From contig CAINTJ010000095.1 in NCBI GenBank assembly GCA_903853385.1, positions 1 through 64,000 on the forward strand: DNA of 64,000 nt, written 5' to 3'. Position numbers and translations under genes: made by a program. The notes under the pieces are model-generated. The model was not told where the DNA came from. It did not search any database and saw only the letters and a list, made by a program, of their open reading frames with translations. The stretch comes from an uncultured Gammaproteobacteria bacterium (GTDB lineage Bacteria; Pseudomonadota; Gammaproteobacteria; Pseudomonadales; Pseudohongiellaceae). This document shows positions 31,502-39,430 of the stretch, in pieces. Within the stretch, counting starts at the first letter, position 1; every line of letters begins with the position of its first letter.

Positions 31502-33397
31502 CTACATCTGCACTCTGGCGCCGAGTTCGACTACGGCATTGTCGGGCAGCCTGAAGAATTCAACGACGCCGCCTGCATTGCGGTTCATCGCTGCGAACAA
31601 GGCCTGGCGCCAGCGTGCCATATTTTTGCCGGGGGCCACCACGATGGTTTCGCGACTGAGGAAATAACTGGTCTGGAACAAAGCGATTTTCAATCCTGCA
31701 CTTTCGCCCAACCTCAACGCATTGGGCACATCCGGGGTTTCCATAAAGCCGAAATTGAGTGTGACACGCCAGAAATTTTTGCCGAGGTTCTCGAGCTTCA
31801 GTCGCTCTGATTCCGTCACCCACGGCACTTCGCTGAAGCGCACCGTGAGGATGACATTGGTTTCATGCAGAGTCTGGTAATGCTTGATGTTGTGCAACAG
31901 CGCCTGCGGCACAGTGGAAGGATCGGCCACCATGTAAACAGCTACGCGTTTCGCACATTGAAAATCGCCGATGTCGAGATTTTGCAAAAAGGTTGCCAGT
32001 GAAACCCCGTCACGTTTGATGGATGCCACCAGAATCGTGCGGCCGCGTCGCCAGGTACTCATGGTCAGGAACAACAGCAAGGCTGCCAGCAACGGGAACC
32101 AGCCGCCGTCGAAAAACTTGATGGCACAACCTGCCACCAACAGCACATCAATGGTGAGGAAGAAGGCAGTAGAGGCATAGGCCAGCGGCGCTGGCACCTT
32201 GAAGCGACCCAGCACCACAAACAAGGTCATCACGGTGGTAATCAGCATCGTCATGGTTACTGCCACACCGTAAGCCCCGGCCAGTGCGGTGGAACTGCCG
32301 AACAGCAGCACGGTGCCAATTACTGCTGCCAGCAAACTCCAGTTCACGGCCGGCATGTAGATCTGACCCGACTCCTGCGCCGAGGTATGCAATACCGACA
32401 TGCGTGGCAGAAAACCGAGCTGTATGGCTTGGCGCGTCATCGAATAAGCCCCGGAAATTACCGCTTGCGATGCAATGATCGCGGCCATGCTGGCCAGTAT
32501 CAGCGCCGGCCATAGCAGTGCAGGCGGAAACATCAGATAAAACGGGTTTGCTATCGCCGCCGGATTGGCCAGCAACAAGGCGCCCTGCCCCATGTAATTC
32601 AATGCCAGTGACGGCAACACTAACAGGGTCCATGCCATCTGGATCGGCTTGCGTCCGAAATGTCCCATGTCGGCATAGAGCGCTTCACCCCCGGTCAACG
32701 CCAGCACAATGGCGCCCACTGCCGAGAACACCAGCGGGCCACGCTCCAGCAAAAAATGCCAGGCCTGCAGTGGATTCAGTGCCTGCAGGATCACCGGAAC
32801 CGCAAGTATGTGTTGCAGACCGGATACTGCCAGCGTCGCAAACCACACTAGCACGACCGGGCCAAACACTTTGCCCACACTGGCGGTGCCAAAGCGTTGC
32901 ATCACGAACAGCGACAGTACAATAAGCAGCGTGAACGGCAGGATCAACGGCTCCAGCTGCGGCGTTACCACTTCCACCCCTTCGATGGCGCCCAGTACCG
33001 AAATCGCCGGGGTGATGACACTGTCACCATAAAACAGCGTGGCACCGAACAGGCCCAGCGTCAGCATCGCACGGCGCAGTCTGGGCCGCGAACCCAGCAC
33101 CTGGCTGGCCAGCGCTGTCAGCGCGAGAATGCCGCCTTCGCCATGGTTGTCGGCACGCAGCACCAGATAGACATATTTGAAAGTCACTACCAGCATCAGT
33201 GCCCAGAAGATGGTCGACACTGCACCTATCACATGCAACTGATCCAGCGGGATGCCGGTGGTCGCACCGAAAATCTCCTTCATCGTGTAAAGCGGACTGG
33301 TACCGATATCGCCATACACCACACCCAGTGCTGCCAGCATAAGCACGGCAAGACCTTGACGACCTGGACTGTGGGAATCTGCTGATTTACTGCTCAT
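31502..33397 (-). CDS. kup: Kup low-affinity potassium transporter
   Basis: A 631-residue transporter of the KUP/HAK/KT family, carrying K+ inward with protons. The N-terminus has [20 protein letters not shown], the family signature. About twelve transmembrane helices follow, including [13 protein letters not shown] and [16 protein letters not shown]. The C-terminal ~150 residues form the cytoplasmic tail ([22 protein letters not shown]). ATG 33397 is chosen over the upstream TTG 33445. A small open frame lies between it and the deacetylase gene. It is on the same strand as the gamma-glutamyltransferase gene but 132 bases away. Confidence 0.96.
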   Translation of the reverse strand: MSSKSADSHSPGRQGLAVLMLAALGVVYGDIGTSPLYTMKEIFGATTGIPLDQLHVIGAVSTIFWALMLVVTFKYVYLVLRADNHGEGGILALTALASQVLGSRPRLRRAMLTLGLFGATLFYGDSVITPAISVLGAIEGVEVVTPQLEPLILPFTLLIVLSLFVMQRFGTASVGKVFGPVVLVWFATLAVSGLQHILAVPVILQALNPLQAWHFLLERGPLVFSAVGAIVLALTGGEALYADMGHFGRKPIQMAWTLLVLPSLALNYMGQGALLLANPAAIANPFYLMFPPALLWPALILASMAAIIASQAVISGAYSMTRQAIQLGFLPRMSVLHTSAQESGQIYMPAVNWSLLAAVIGTVLLFGSSTALAGAYGVAVTMTMLITTVMTLFVVLGRFKVPAPLAYASTAFFLTIDVLLVAGCAIKFFDGGWFPLLAALLLFLTMSTWRRGRTILVASIKRDGVSLATFLQNLDIGDFQCAKRVAVYMVADPSTVPQALLHNIKHYQTLHETNVILTVRFSEVPWVTESERLKLENLGKNFWRVTLNFGFMETPDVPNALRLGESAGLKIALFQTSYFLSRETIVVAPGKNMARWRQALFAAMNRNAGGVVEFFRLPDNAVVELGARVQM

Positions 33398-33450
33398 AGT
33401 GACTGCCTTTGCAGGAACAACTTGAAAAATAAACAACTGTTCCAACCAAA

Positions 33451-33561
33451 TTATTGAGCGGCAACTTCCAATTCCGGCACATCAAGAAATTCAACACGTG
33501 GTTTCTGGACCGGCCAGTAAATTTGCGCGGCAGCATAGCAGGGTGCATATAAGAATTTCAT
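33451..33561 (-). CDS. Candidate 36-residue small ORF upstream of kup
   Basis: ATG 33561 to TAA 33451 on the minus strand encodes [17 protein letters not shown] and 19 further residues, ending PELEVAAQ. It lies 53 bases upstream of kup in the same direction. It has no strong ribosome site and no family I recognise. It may be a leader peptide, a real small protein, or chance. The rest of the 33398-33639 gap shows no other gene. Confidence 0.25.
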   Translation of the reverse strand: MKFLYAPCYAAAQIYWPVQKPRVEFLDVPELEVAAQ

Positions 33562-33639
33562 AATGTCTTTGCTTGCACATGGGTCCCGATGGCAAGCAGT
33601 CAAAGACAACCATGTAACATGGCTGTAACATTGCACCAT

Positions 33640-34383
33640 ATGATTAAAATTCCCATTTGTTTTACCCTCGACAATCTCGGGGATGCGGCCGATCTCTTTC
33701 GTGGAAATATCATCGCACCCCGTCCGCAAGGCACCAATTACGCACTCGAAGTGGGGGTTCCCGCCCTGCTCGACTTGTGTGAGCGTTATCGCGTGCCCAT
33801 CACCTATTTCGTGGAAGGTTGGAGCGCCGAGCGCTATCCGGATCTGGTCAGGGCAATGGATGCCAGAGGCGTGGTCATTGGCATGCATGGCTGGCAGCAT
33901 GAAATCTGGCATCTGTTGTCAGATGCCGAAGTCGATACGCTGGTGAAGCGAGCGCATGCAAGTCACACCCGCACTCTTGGCAAAGCTCCCACCATCTTTC
34001 GCGCCCCCGGTGGCCACGCTACCGCCTATACGCAGCAACTGCTGGCCGAGCTCGGTTATGAAATCGACGCCAGCTATCACGAGCAGGCCAAGCCCTCGCG
34101 CGCCCAAGCTCAATTGGTCAACATTCCCTATCAATGGCCCGGCGTGGATGCCACCCACTGGCTCTGGCACAAATACACTCCTGCCGAAGCTTTGCATAAA
34201 TGGGAACAAACCATTGATCAAGCGGTTGCCACTCAGACTCCGCTGACCTTTATTTTTCATTCCCATGTGATGGGCATGCAGGCTGAAAGGCTGGCGGTGG
34301 GCGAAGCGCTGATCCAGAAAGTGCTGGCGGATCCACGTTTGCAAGTAGTGCCTATGGCAACCATACGAGCAGGCCTGATGTGA
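33640..34383 (+). CDS. Polysaccharide deacetylase family protein
   Basis: A 247-residue NodB-fold protein without a signal peptide, so probably cytoplasmic. Recognisable motifs are VVIGMHGWQHEIWHL (metal-binding HxxxH), TIFRAPGGHATAY (RxPxG type) and LTFIFHSHVMG near the end. Motif 1, usually TFDDG, reads CFTLDNLGD, so the catalytic aspartate arrangement is unusual. The target may be a sugar or a purine/pyrimidine derivative, as in PuuE relatives. In-frame ATGs at 33589 and 33619 are also possible. Its stop overlaps the next start as GTGA. Confidence 0.82.
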   Translation: MIKIPICFTLDNLGDAADLFRGNIIAPRPQGTNYALEVGVPALLDLCERYRVPITYFVEGWSAERYPDLVRAMDARGVVIGMHGWQHEIWHLLSDAEVDTLVKRAHASHTRTLGKAPTIFRAPGGHATAYTQQLLAELGYEIDASYHEQAKPSRAQAQLVNIPYQWPGVDATHWLWHKYTPAEALHKWEQTIDQAVATQTPLTFIFHSHVMGMQAERLAVGEALIQKVLADPRLQVVPMATIRAGLM

Positions 34384-35192
34384 AAGTACCGCAATTACTG
34401 ATCGAGAACGCACTGGGCTCGGCCCGCATTTCGCTGTTCGGTGGCCAGGTGCTGAGCTTCTGCCCCAGGCACGATGGTCGCGAGCGCCTGTTCCTCAGCA
34501 GCAAGGCACTGCTCGATGGCAGCAAGTCGATCCGTGGCGGCATCCCGCTGTGCTGGCCGTGGTTTGGCGCCTACCAAGGCCCGGCAGCAACTACCCCCAT
34601 GCCTGCGCATGGCTATGCCCGCACCCGCCGCTGGGATGTGGTGGACATTACCGAGCAAGCTGGCAGCACCGAGGTGTTGTTGCAGCTGGAAGACAGCAGC
34701 GGCCCCGGCTTCAATGGTGTCGCCCAGGTACAGGTGCTGATCAACGTTGGCAGCAAGCTTAAAGTGGGGCTCTATACCCTGAACCAGGGCCCAGCCGCCT
34801 TTAGCTTAAGTGCCGCGTTGCACACTTACTTTGCGATCGACGATATCCATCAGACGCAATTGCGGGGTTTGAGCGGTCTTTACTCTGACAAAACCCAAAA
34901 CTGGGCCCGATTGCCTACCCCGCCCAACTACCGGTTTTCAGCGGAAACCGACCGCATTCATCTGCTGGCAGCACCCACTGTCGAAATTGTGTCACCTGCC
35001 AGCAAAATCACCCTAGAATCCAGCGGTCACGACAGTGTGGTGGTATGGAACCCGTGGGACAACGGCAGCCAGGCGTTCGCCGATCTTGCCGCTGACGAGT
35101 ATCAGCGCTTTATCTGTGTTGAAACCGCCCTGACCCAGGGCTTCTCGCTGCAACCAGGACAGCAGCACTGTCTGCAACAGACCATTACCTGA
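34380..35192 (+). CDS. D-hexose-6-phosphate mutarotase (YeaD-like)
   Basis: A 270-residue aldose-1-epimerase-like enzyme that interconverts alpha and beta forms of hexose-6-phosphates. Family signatures are SIRGGIPLCWPWFG, PAHGYARTRRWDV, AALHTYFAIDDI and VVVWNPWDN. The start is GTG 34380, overlapping the deacetylase stop, so the two are translationally coupled. The pairing suggests that both act on a sugar derivative, but no pathway is evident. Confidence 0.93.
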   Translation: MKVPQLLIENALGSARISLFGGQVLSFCPRHDGRERLFLSSKALLDGSKSIRGGIPLCWPWFGAYQGPAATTPMPAHGYARTRRWDVVDITEQAGSTEVLLQLEDSSGPGFNGVAQVQVLINVGSKLKVGLYTLNQGPAAFSLSAALHTYFAIDDIHQTQLRGLSGLYSDKTQNWARLPTPPNYRFSAETDRIHLLAAPTVEIVSPASKITLESSGHDSVVVWNPWDNGSQAFADLAADEYQRFICVETALTQGFSLQPGQQHCLQQTIT

Positions 35193-35324
35193 TCCCTGGG
35201 CAGAACCAGACCCCACATCTTTCTCTCCTCCAACCGCGCAGACCAGGCCACTGCTGCAGCTGCGTGATGTGGGTCGTGATTATCCTGGCGGCAGTCGGGG
35301 ACTGGATTTACATCAGCCACTTCC

Positions 35325-35341
35325 TGACTCAGAATCAGTCA
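35325..35341. promoter_or_regulatory. Imperfect palindrome upstream of the carboxylesterase gene
   Basis: TGACT...AGTCA arms (35325-35329 and 35337-35341) around a seven-base centre lie 48 bases before the esterase start. The 196-base gap holds no gene. The site could be an operator; no regulator is encoded next to it. Confidence 0.25.
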
Positions 35342-35388
35342 ATGGAGAATCAAAAACACAAAACAAACATCCAGAGGGGATAATTCCA

Positions 35389-36915
35389 ATGCGCGTTTTA
35401 CTGTCAGCGTTTGTAATCATGTTCGCGAGCCAGCTTGCCCAAGCGCAGATTTCCACTGCGAAAGTCACCGGCGGCGAAGTCAGCGGTAGCATCGACGGCA
35501 CCATTGCTGTCTTCAAAGGCATACCGTTTGCCGCACCACCGGTGGGCAATCTGCGCTGGCAGGCGCCGGCACCGGTAGCACCATGGTCGGGAGTCAAACC
35601 GGCCACAGACTTTGCCAAGGCCTGCATGCAGGCACCCAATACTCAAGGCAACACCGCACCGGTCAGCGAAGACTGTCTCTATCTGAATGTATGGACTCCG
35701 GCGAAAAGTGCGGCAGCGAAAATTCCCGTCATCGTGTGGATCCACGGCGGTGGCTATGTCGGTGGTTCCACCAGCATCTCGATGTATGAAGGCAAGGGTT
35801 TCGCGGGCAAGGGCGTGGTGCTGGTGAGTCTCGCGTATCGGCTGGGACCCTACGGTTTCATGGCGCATCCTGAACTGAGTCGCGAAAGCGGCCACGGCTC
35901 CGGCGCTTACGGCATCCTGGATCTTGTCAAAGGGCTGGAATGGGTACGCGACAACATCGCCGCGTTTGGCGGCGACCCCGGCAATGTCACCATTTATGGC
36001 CATTCCGCCGGCGCCGGCGCGGTCGCATTTCTTGCCGCCTCACAGTTGACGAAGGGCCTGTTTCATCGCGTCATCGCGATGAGCGGCGGCACCTTCACGC
36101 CACTGCAGACCACCGAACAAGGCGGTGGTGGCATGACGATCCCGGCGCTGAAGGTTGCCGAGGCCAGCGGCACTGCTTTCCTGACAAAACTCGGTGTCAC
36201 CAGCATCGCCGACGCGCGTAAACTGGGCGCCGACCAGGTTCAGGCGGCCACTGACGGAACGTCGTTCCGGCCCGCTGCCGACGGCTACGTGCTCTCAAAC
36301 GATCTTTACACTCTCTATCAGCAGGGTAAATTTAACGACACGCCGGTGCTGGTAGGACACACGTCCGATGAAACGCTGGTCTTCGGTGGCGCCAAGTCGC
36401 TGAAGCCAGCCGACTTCGAACAACAGATCAACAGCCAGTACGGGGCGCAGGCCAAGGCCATACTGGACGTCCACCCTCACGCCAACGAAGCCGATGCAGC
36501 CAGAGCAGCCAGGCACGTGCGCAACGAAACCACATTTTTCTGGAACGCGTGGACCTGGGAGCGCCAGCAATCTGCGCACGGCAAGAACAAGGTCTATGGC
36601 TACTACTACAACAACCACGCGCCGGAAGCCGAGGGCTCCGGCCACGGCAGCGATGTTCCGTTTGCCTTCCAGACTCTGGCGGGCCGCAAGGGTGTCAGCG
36701 AAGCGGATCTGAAATTGTCTGACCTGATCAGTTCCTACTACGTCAACTTCGCCATCACCGGCGATCCCAATGGCAAGGGCCTGCCGCAATGGCCGGCGTT
36801 CACCACTGCCAACCAGAGCGTGATGGTGTTTGATGCCGCTCCCGGTGCGCGCACCTATCCGATGCTGGACAAGGTGAAACTGTTCGACGCGTACTTCGAC
36901 GGCAACCGCAAATAG
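35389..36915 (+). CDS. Secreted type B carboxylesterase
   Basis: A 508-residue alpha/beta hydrolase of the carboxylesterase/lipase type B family. A signal peptide (RVLLSAFVIMFASQLAQAQ) leads to the mature start. Then come FKGIPFAAPPVGNLRWQAP, SEDCLYLNVWTP, WIHGGGYVGGST (oxyanion hole) and the nucleophile elbow YGHSAGAGAVA. The acid is likely Glu in HTSDETLVFGG and the histidine lies in GSGHGSDVPFAF. ATG 35389 has AGGGGA ten bases upstream and is preferred over the longer frame from 35269. It is followed after 31 bases by another secreted hydrolase. Confidence 0.93.
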   Translation: MRVLLSAFVIMFASQLAQAQISTAKVTGGEVSGSIDGTIAVFKGIPFAAPPVGNLRWQAPAPVAPWSGVKPATDFAKACMQAPNTQGNTAPVSEDCLYLNVWTPAKSAAAKIPVIVWIHGGGYVGGSTSISMYEGKGFAGKGVVLVSLAYRLGPYGFMAHPELSRESGHGSGAYGILDLVKGLEWVRDNIAAFGGDPGNVTIYGHSAGAGAVAFLAASQLTKGLFHRVIAMSGGTFTPLQTTEQGGGGMTIPALKVAEASGTAFLTKLGVTSIADARKLGADQVQAATDGTSFRPAADGYVLSNDLYTLYQQGKFNDTPVLVGHTSDETLVFGGAKSLKPADFEQQINSQYGAQAKAILDVHPHANEADAARAARHVRNETTFFWNAWTWERQQSAHGKNKVYGYYYNNHAPEAEGSGHGSDVPFAFQTLAGRKGVSEADLKLSDLISSYYVNFAITGDPNGKGLPQWPAFTTANQSVMVFDAAPGARTYPMLDKVKLFDAYFDGNRK

Positions 36916-36946
36916 ACCATTGATGCCCTGCATCGGGAAACCGCCC

Positions 36947-37819
36947 ATGAAAAAACTATACGCGCCACTCTTGCTGCTGCTCTTGTCCACTTCACTGCAA
37001 CTCACCGCAGCGGAACCACAAGCGCCCGCCTTCGTCGGTCCGGGCAAATCCAGCGAAGAGCTGGCCGCCATGTCGCAAACCCGCGGTGCCCAGGGAGACC
37101 AGCAGCGCCATTACCGCTTCGAAGAGGCCGGCAAGGAAATCGGTTATCACCTGTATGTGCCCAAGAACTATGACCCGGCCAAGGGCGCGCCGCTGGTGGT
37201 GGCTCTGCACGGCTACGGCGTGAACCAGGAATTCTTCTTCGGCTTCGTGCAGGAACTGCCGCAGTTGTGCGAGAAATACGGCTTCATTTGCGTGGCACCG
37301 ATGGGCTATTCCATCACCGGCTGGTACGGTGCGCCGATCAGCGTGCCGGGCGCGCCGCCACCGGGTTCGAAACTGCCGGTACCGCAAACCGGCAACGACC
37401 AGGAACAACTGCGTGAACGTCAACTCAGCGAACGCGACGTAATGAACGTGGTGTCGCTGGTGAAGTCGGAATACAAAGTGAATACGCGCCGCGTCTATCT
37501 GATGGGCCACTCCATGGGAGGCTTCGGCACCTGGTTCATGGGCGCGAAATACAGCGATATGTGGGCTGCCATTGCGCCGATGTCTGGCATCAACGAGAAC
37601 GCTCTGAAGGAAATTGATATTGCCAAACTCGCCAAACTGCCGGTCATGGTGGCAGTAGGCGAACAGGAAAATTCAACGGTAGTCGACAGCAAGAAGGCGG
37701 TGGAAATACTCAAAGCCAAGGGCGGCGTAGTCGAGTACGTGGAGATCGCCGGCGGCACGCATGGCTCCATGGTTGCGCCCAGCACGGCGCGGATCCTGGA
37801 GTTCTTCTCGAAGCACTGA
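36947..37819 (+). CDS. Secreted alpha/beta hydrolase (PHB depolymerase/LpqC-like esterase)
   Basis: A 290-residue protein with signal peptide (KKLYAPLLLLLLSTSLQLTAAE). The fold marks are YHLYVPKNYDPAKGAPLVVALHGYG, the nucleophile elbow MGHSMGGFGTW and the histidine in AGGTHGSMV; the acid residue is probably Glu or Asp in VAVGEQENSTVVDSKK. Such proteins hydrolyse esters or short peptides outside the cytoplasm. ATG 36947 is chosen over the upstream frame start at 36920 because it begins the signal peptide. It is probably co-transcribed with the carboxylesterase. Confidence 0.9.
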   Translation: MKKLYAPLLLLLLSTSLQLTAAEPQAPAFVGPGKSSEELAAMSQTRGAQGDQQRHYRFEEAGKEIGYHLYVPKNYDPAKGAPLVVALHGYGVNQEFFFGFVQELPQLCEKYGFICVAPMGYSITGWYGAPISVPGAPPPGSKLPVPQTGNDQEQLRERQLSERDVMNVVSLVKSEYKVNTRRVYLMGHSMGGFGTWFMGAKYSDMWAAIAPMSGINENALKEIDIAKLAKLPVMVAVGEQENSTVVDSKKAVEILKAKGGVVEYVEIAGGTHGSMVAPSTARILEFFSKH

Positions 37820-38033
37820 GCACTCGCTCGGACTTCGTAAGCGCTGGAGGCGTGAAGCCGTCACGGTCTATATGGCCGTTCATGGTGCTGAGTTGCGGAT
37901 CCGCGCTGGTGTAGTTGCTGCAAGTCATGTTGGGCGGCAACGGGAATGGATTTCCCCCTTGAGAATTATTGGAGTATCGATTGAGGCATGATGGAAGTCG
38001 TTCGCTAATCACCAATTACCTGTCAGGAAAAAA

Positions 38034-39305
38034 ATGAAACGACCTTATCTGGGAATTCTGGGTTTGCTACTTGGTATCGCGACGACGGCGGTTGTTGCCA
38101 GTGCCGCGCTCGCTCAGCCTGTACTGCCGCAAGGCGATGCGAAAAGCGCAGGCATGTCGACGGCACGACTGGCAATTCTCGATGCCGGGATACAAGCCGA
38201 AATTGACAAGGGCACTGTAGCCGGAGTCGTGGTGGCGGTGGCTCGTCACGGTCATGTGGTGCACAACAAGGCCTACGGCTACGCCGATCTCGCTACGCAC
38301 AAGCCCATGCGCAAGGATGACCTGTTTCGTCTGTATTCGATGACCAAGGCAGTAGCCAGCGTTGCGCTGCTTACCTTGTACGAGCAGGGACGTTTCCAGC
38401 TGAACGATCCGCTGGAACTGTATATTCCGTCGTTCAAAAACCTGAAGGTCTATGCCGGCAAGGACGCGAACGGCAACGTGATACTGGAAGACATGAAACG
38501 CAAGCCGACCGTACTCGACGCCTTCCGTCACACGCTGGGACTGGCGTCAGGTGTTGGTCAACACGCAGTAGACACCATCTACCGCGAGCATGGTCTCACC
38601 ATGGGCTCGCTTGATTCACTCAGCCAGGAAATGCAAAAAATAGGCGAAGTGCCGTTGCGCTACCAGCCTGGCGAACAATGGGTCTATGGCCTTGGGCACG
38701 ATGTACAGGCCTACCTGGTGGAATATTTTTCCGGCATGCCTTACGCGGAGTATCTGCAGAAAGTGATCTTCACTCCGCTCGGCATGAAGGACACCATGTT
38801 TGGCGTGCCGCCTGCCTTCGCCGACCGCTTCGCGACCTTGTATAACGTCAACAAGGATGGCGCCCTGCAGCCGCAACAGACGGAAGGCTATGCACGCTAC
38901 ACCACTCATGCTTTTGCCACACTGAGTCTTTCCGGCTCCACTGGCGATTATCTGAAGTTTGCGCAGATGCTGCTGAACAAGGGCGAACTCGATGGTGTAC
39001 GCATTCTGGGCCGCAAGACCGTGGAAATGATGGGGCGAAACTGGCTCCCCCCCAACATTGCTTCCATTAACAGCAACGACCGTTCAACCGGCTGGGGCCT
39101 TGGCGTGTCCGTCGTGATCGACGATCTGGCCTATGGTCACCTCGGCTCTACCGGTGCCTTCGGATGGTCGGGCGCAGCTACCACCTTTTTCACAGTAGAT
39201 CCGGCGGAAGACATGGCTTATGTCATCATGGCGCAAAAAATGCCGACCGACGGCAATATCCGCAACAAGATCGAAAACCTGATTTATCAGGCGCTGGTCA
39301 AGTAA
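38034..39305 (+). CDS. Secreted serine hydrolase (class C beta-lactamase-like)
   Basis: A 423-residue protein of the beta-lactamase/transpeptidase-like family (esterase EstB type). The signal peptide is ILGLLLGIATTAVVASAALAQ. The nucleophile SxxK motif is YSMTKAVAS; the YxN position reads WVYGLGHD; a late HLGSTGAFGWSG stands where KTG-like motifs lie. It is more likely an esterase or peptidase than a drug-resistance enzyme. A 214-base gap separates it from the upstream hydrolase, with no gene seen there. It ends at the bidirectional terminator at 39401. Confidence 0.92.
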   Translation: MKRPYLGILGLLLGIATTAVVASAALAQPVLPQGDAKSAGMSTARLAILDAGIQAEIDKGTVAGVVVAVARHGHVVHNKAYGYADLATHKPMRKDDLFRLYSMTKAVASVALLTLYEQGRFQLNDPLELYIPSFKNLKVYAGKDANGNVILEDMKRKPTVLDAFRHTLGLASGVGQHAVDTIYREHGLTMGSLDSLSQEMQKIGEVPLRYQPGEQWVYGLGHDVQAYLVEYFSGMPYAEYLQKVIFTPLGMKDTMFGVPPAFADRFATLYNVNKDGALQPQQTEGYARYTTHAFATLSLSGSTGDYLKFAQMLLNKGELDGVRILGRKTVEMMGRNWLPPNIASINSNDRSTGWGLGVSVVIDDLAYGHLGSTGAFGWSGAATTFFTVDPAEDMAYVIMAQKMPTDGNIRNKIENLIYQALVK

Positions 39306-39400
39306 CAAGTATCCGACAGCGCCCTGCTCCGGCGCCGGCAACCGCGGTGATTACTGCAAGCCGATGGGTACGGATGAGTTCGAGAGTCACTGACAGCCAC

Positions 39401-39430
39401 AAAAAAGCCCGCGAAATGCCGGCTTTTTTT
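39401..39430. terminator. Bidirectional Rho-independent terminator
   Basis: AAAAAAGCC (39401-39409) pairs with GGCTTTTTT (39421-39429) around an 11-base loop. The A run and T run make it work in both directions: it ends the serine hydrolase gene on the plus strand and the helicase gene, whose stop codon abuts it, on the minus strand. Confidence 0.85.

Noticed and set aside
33451-33912. Long minus-strand frame over the deacetylase gene
   Set aside because: Its upper part is antisense to the NodB domain and has no family pattern; only the last 36 codons, outside the gene, were kept as a weak candidate.
38034-39305. Antibiotic-resistance beta-lactamase
   Set aside because: The SxxK motif is present, but the YxN and KTG equivalents are atypical; EstB-like esterase or peptidase fits better.
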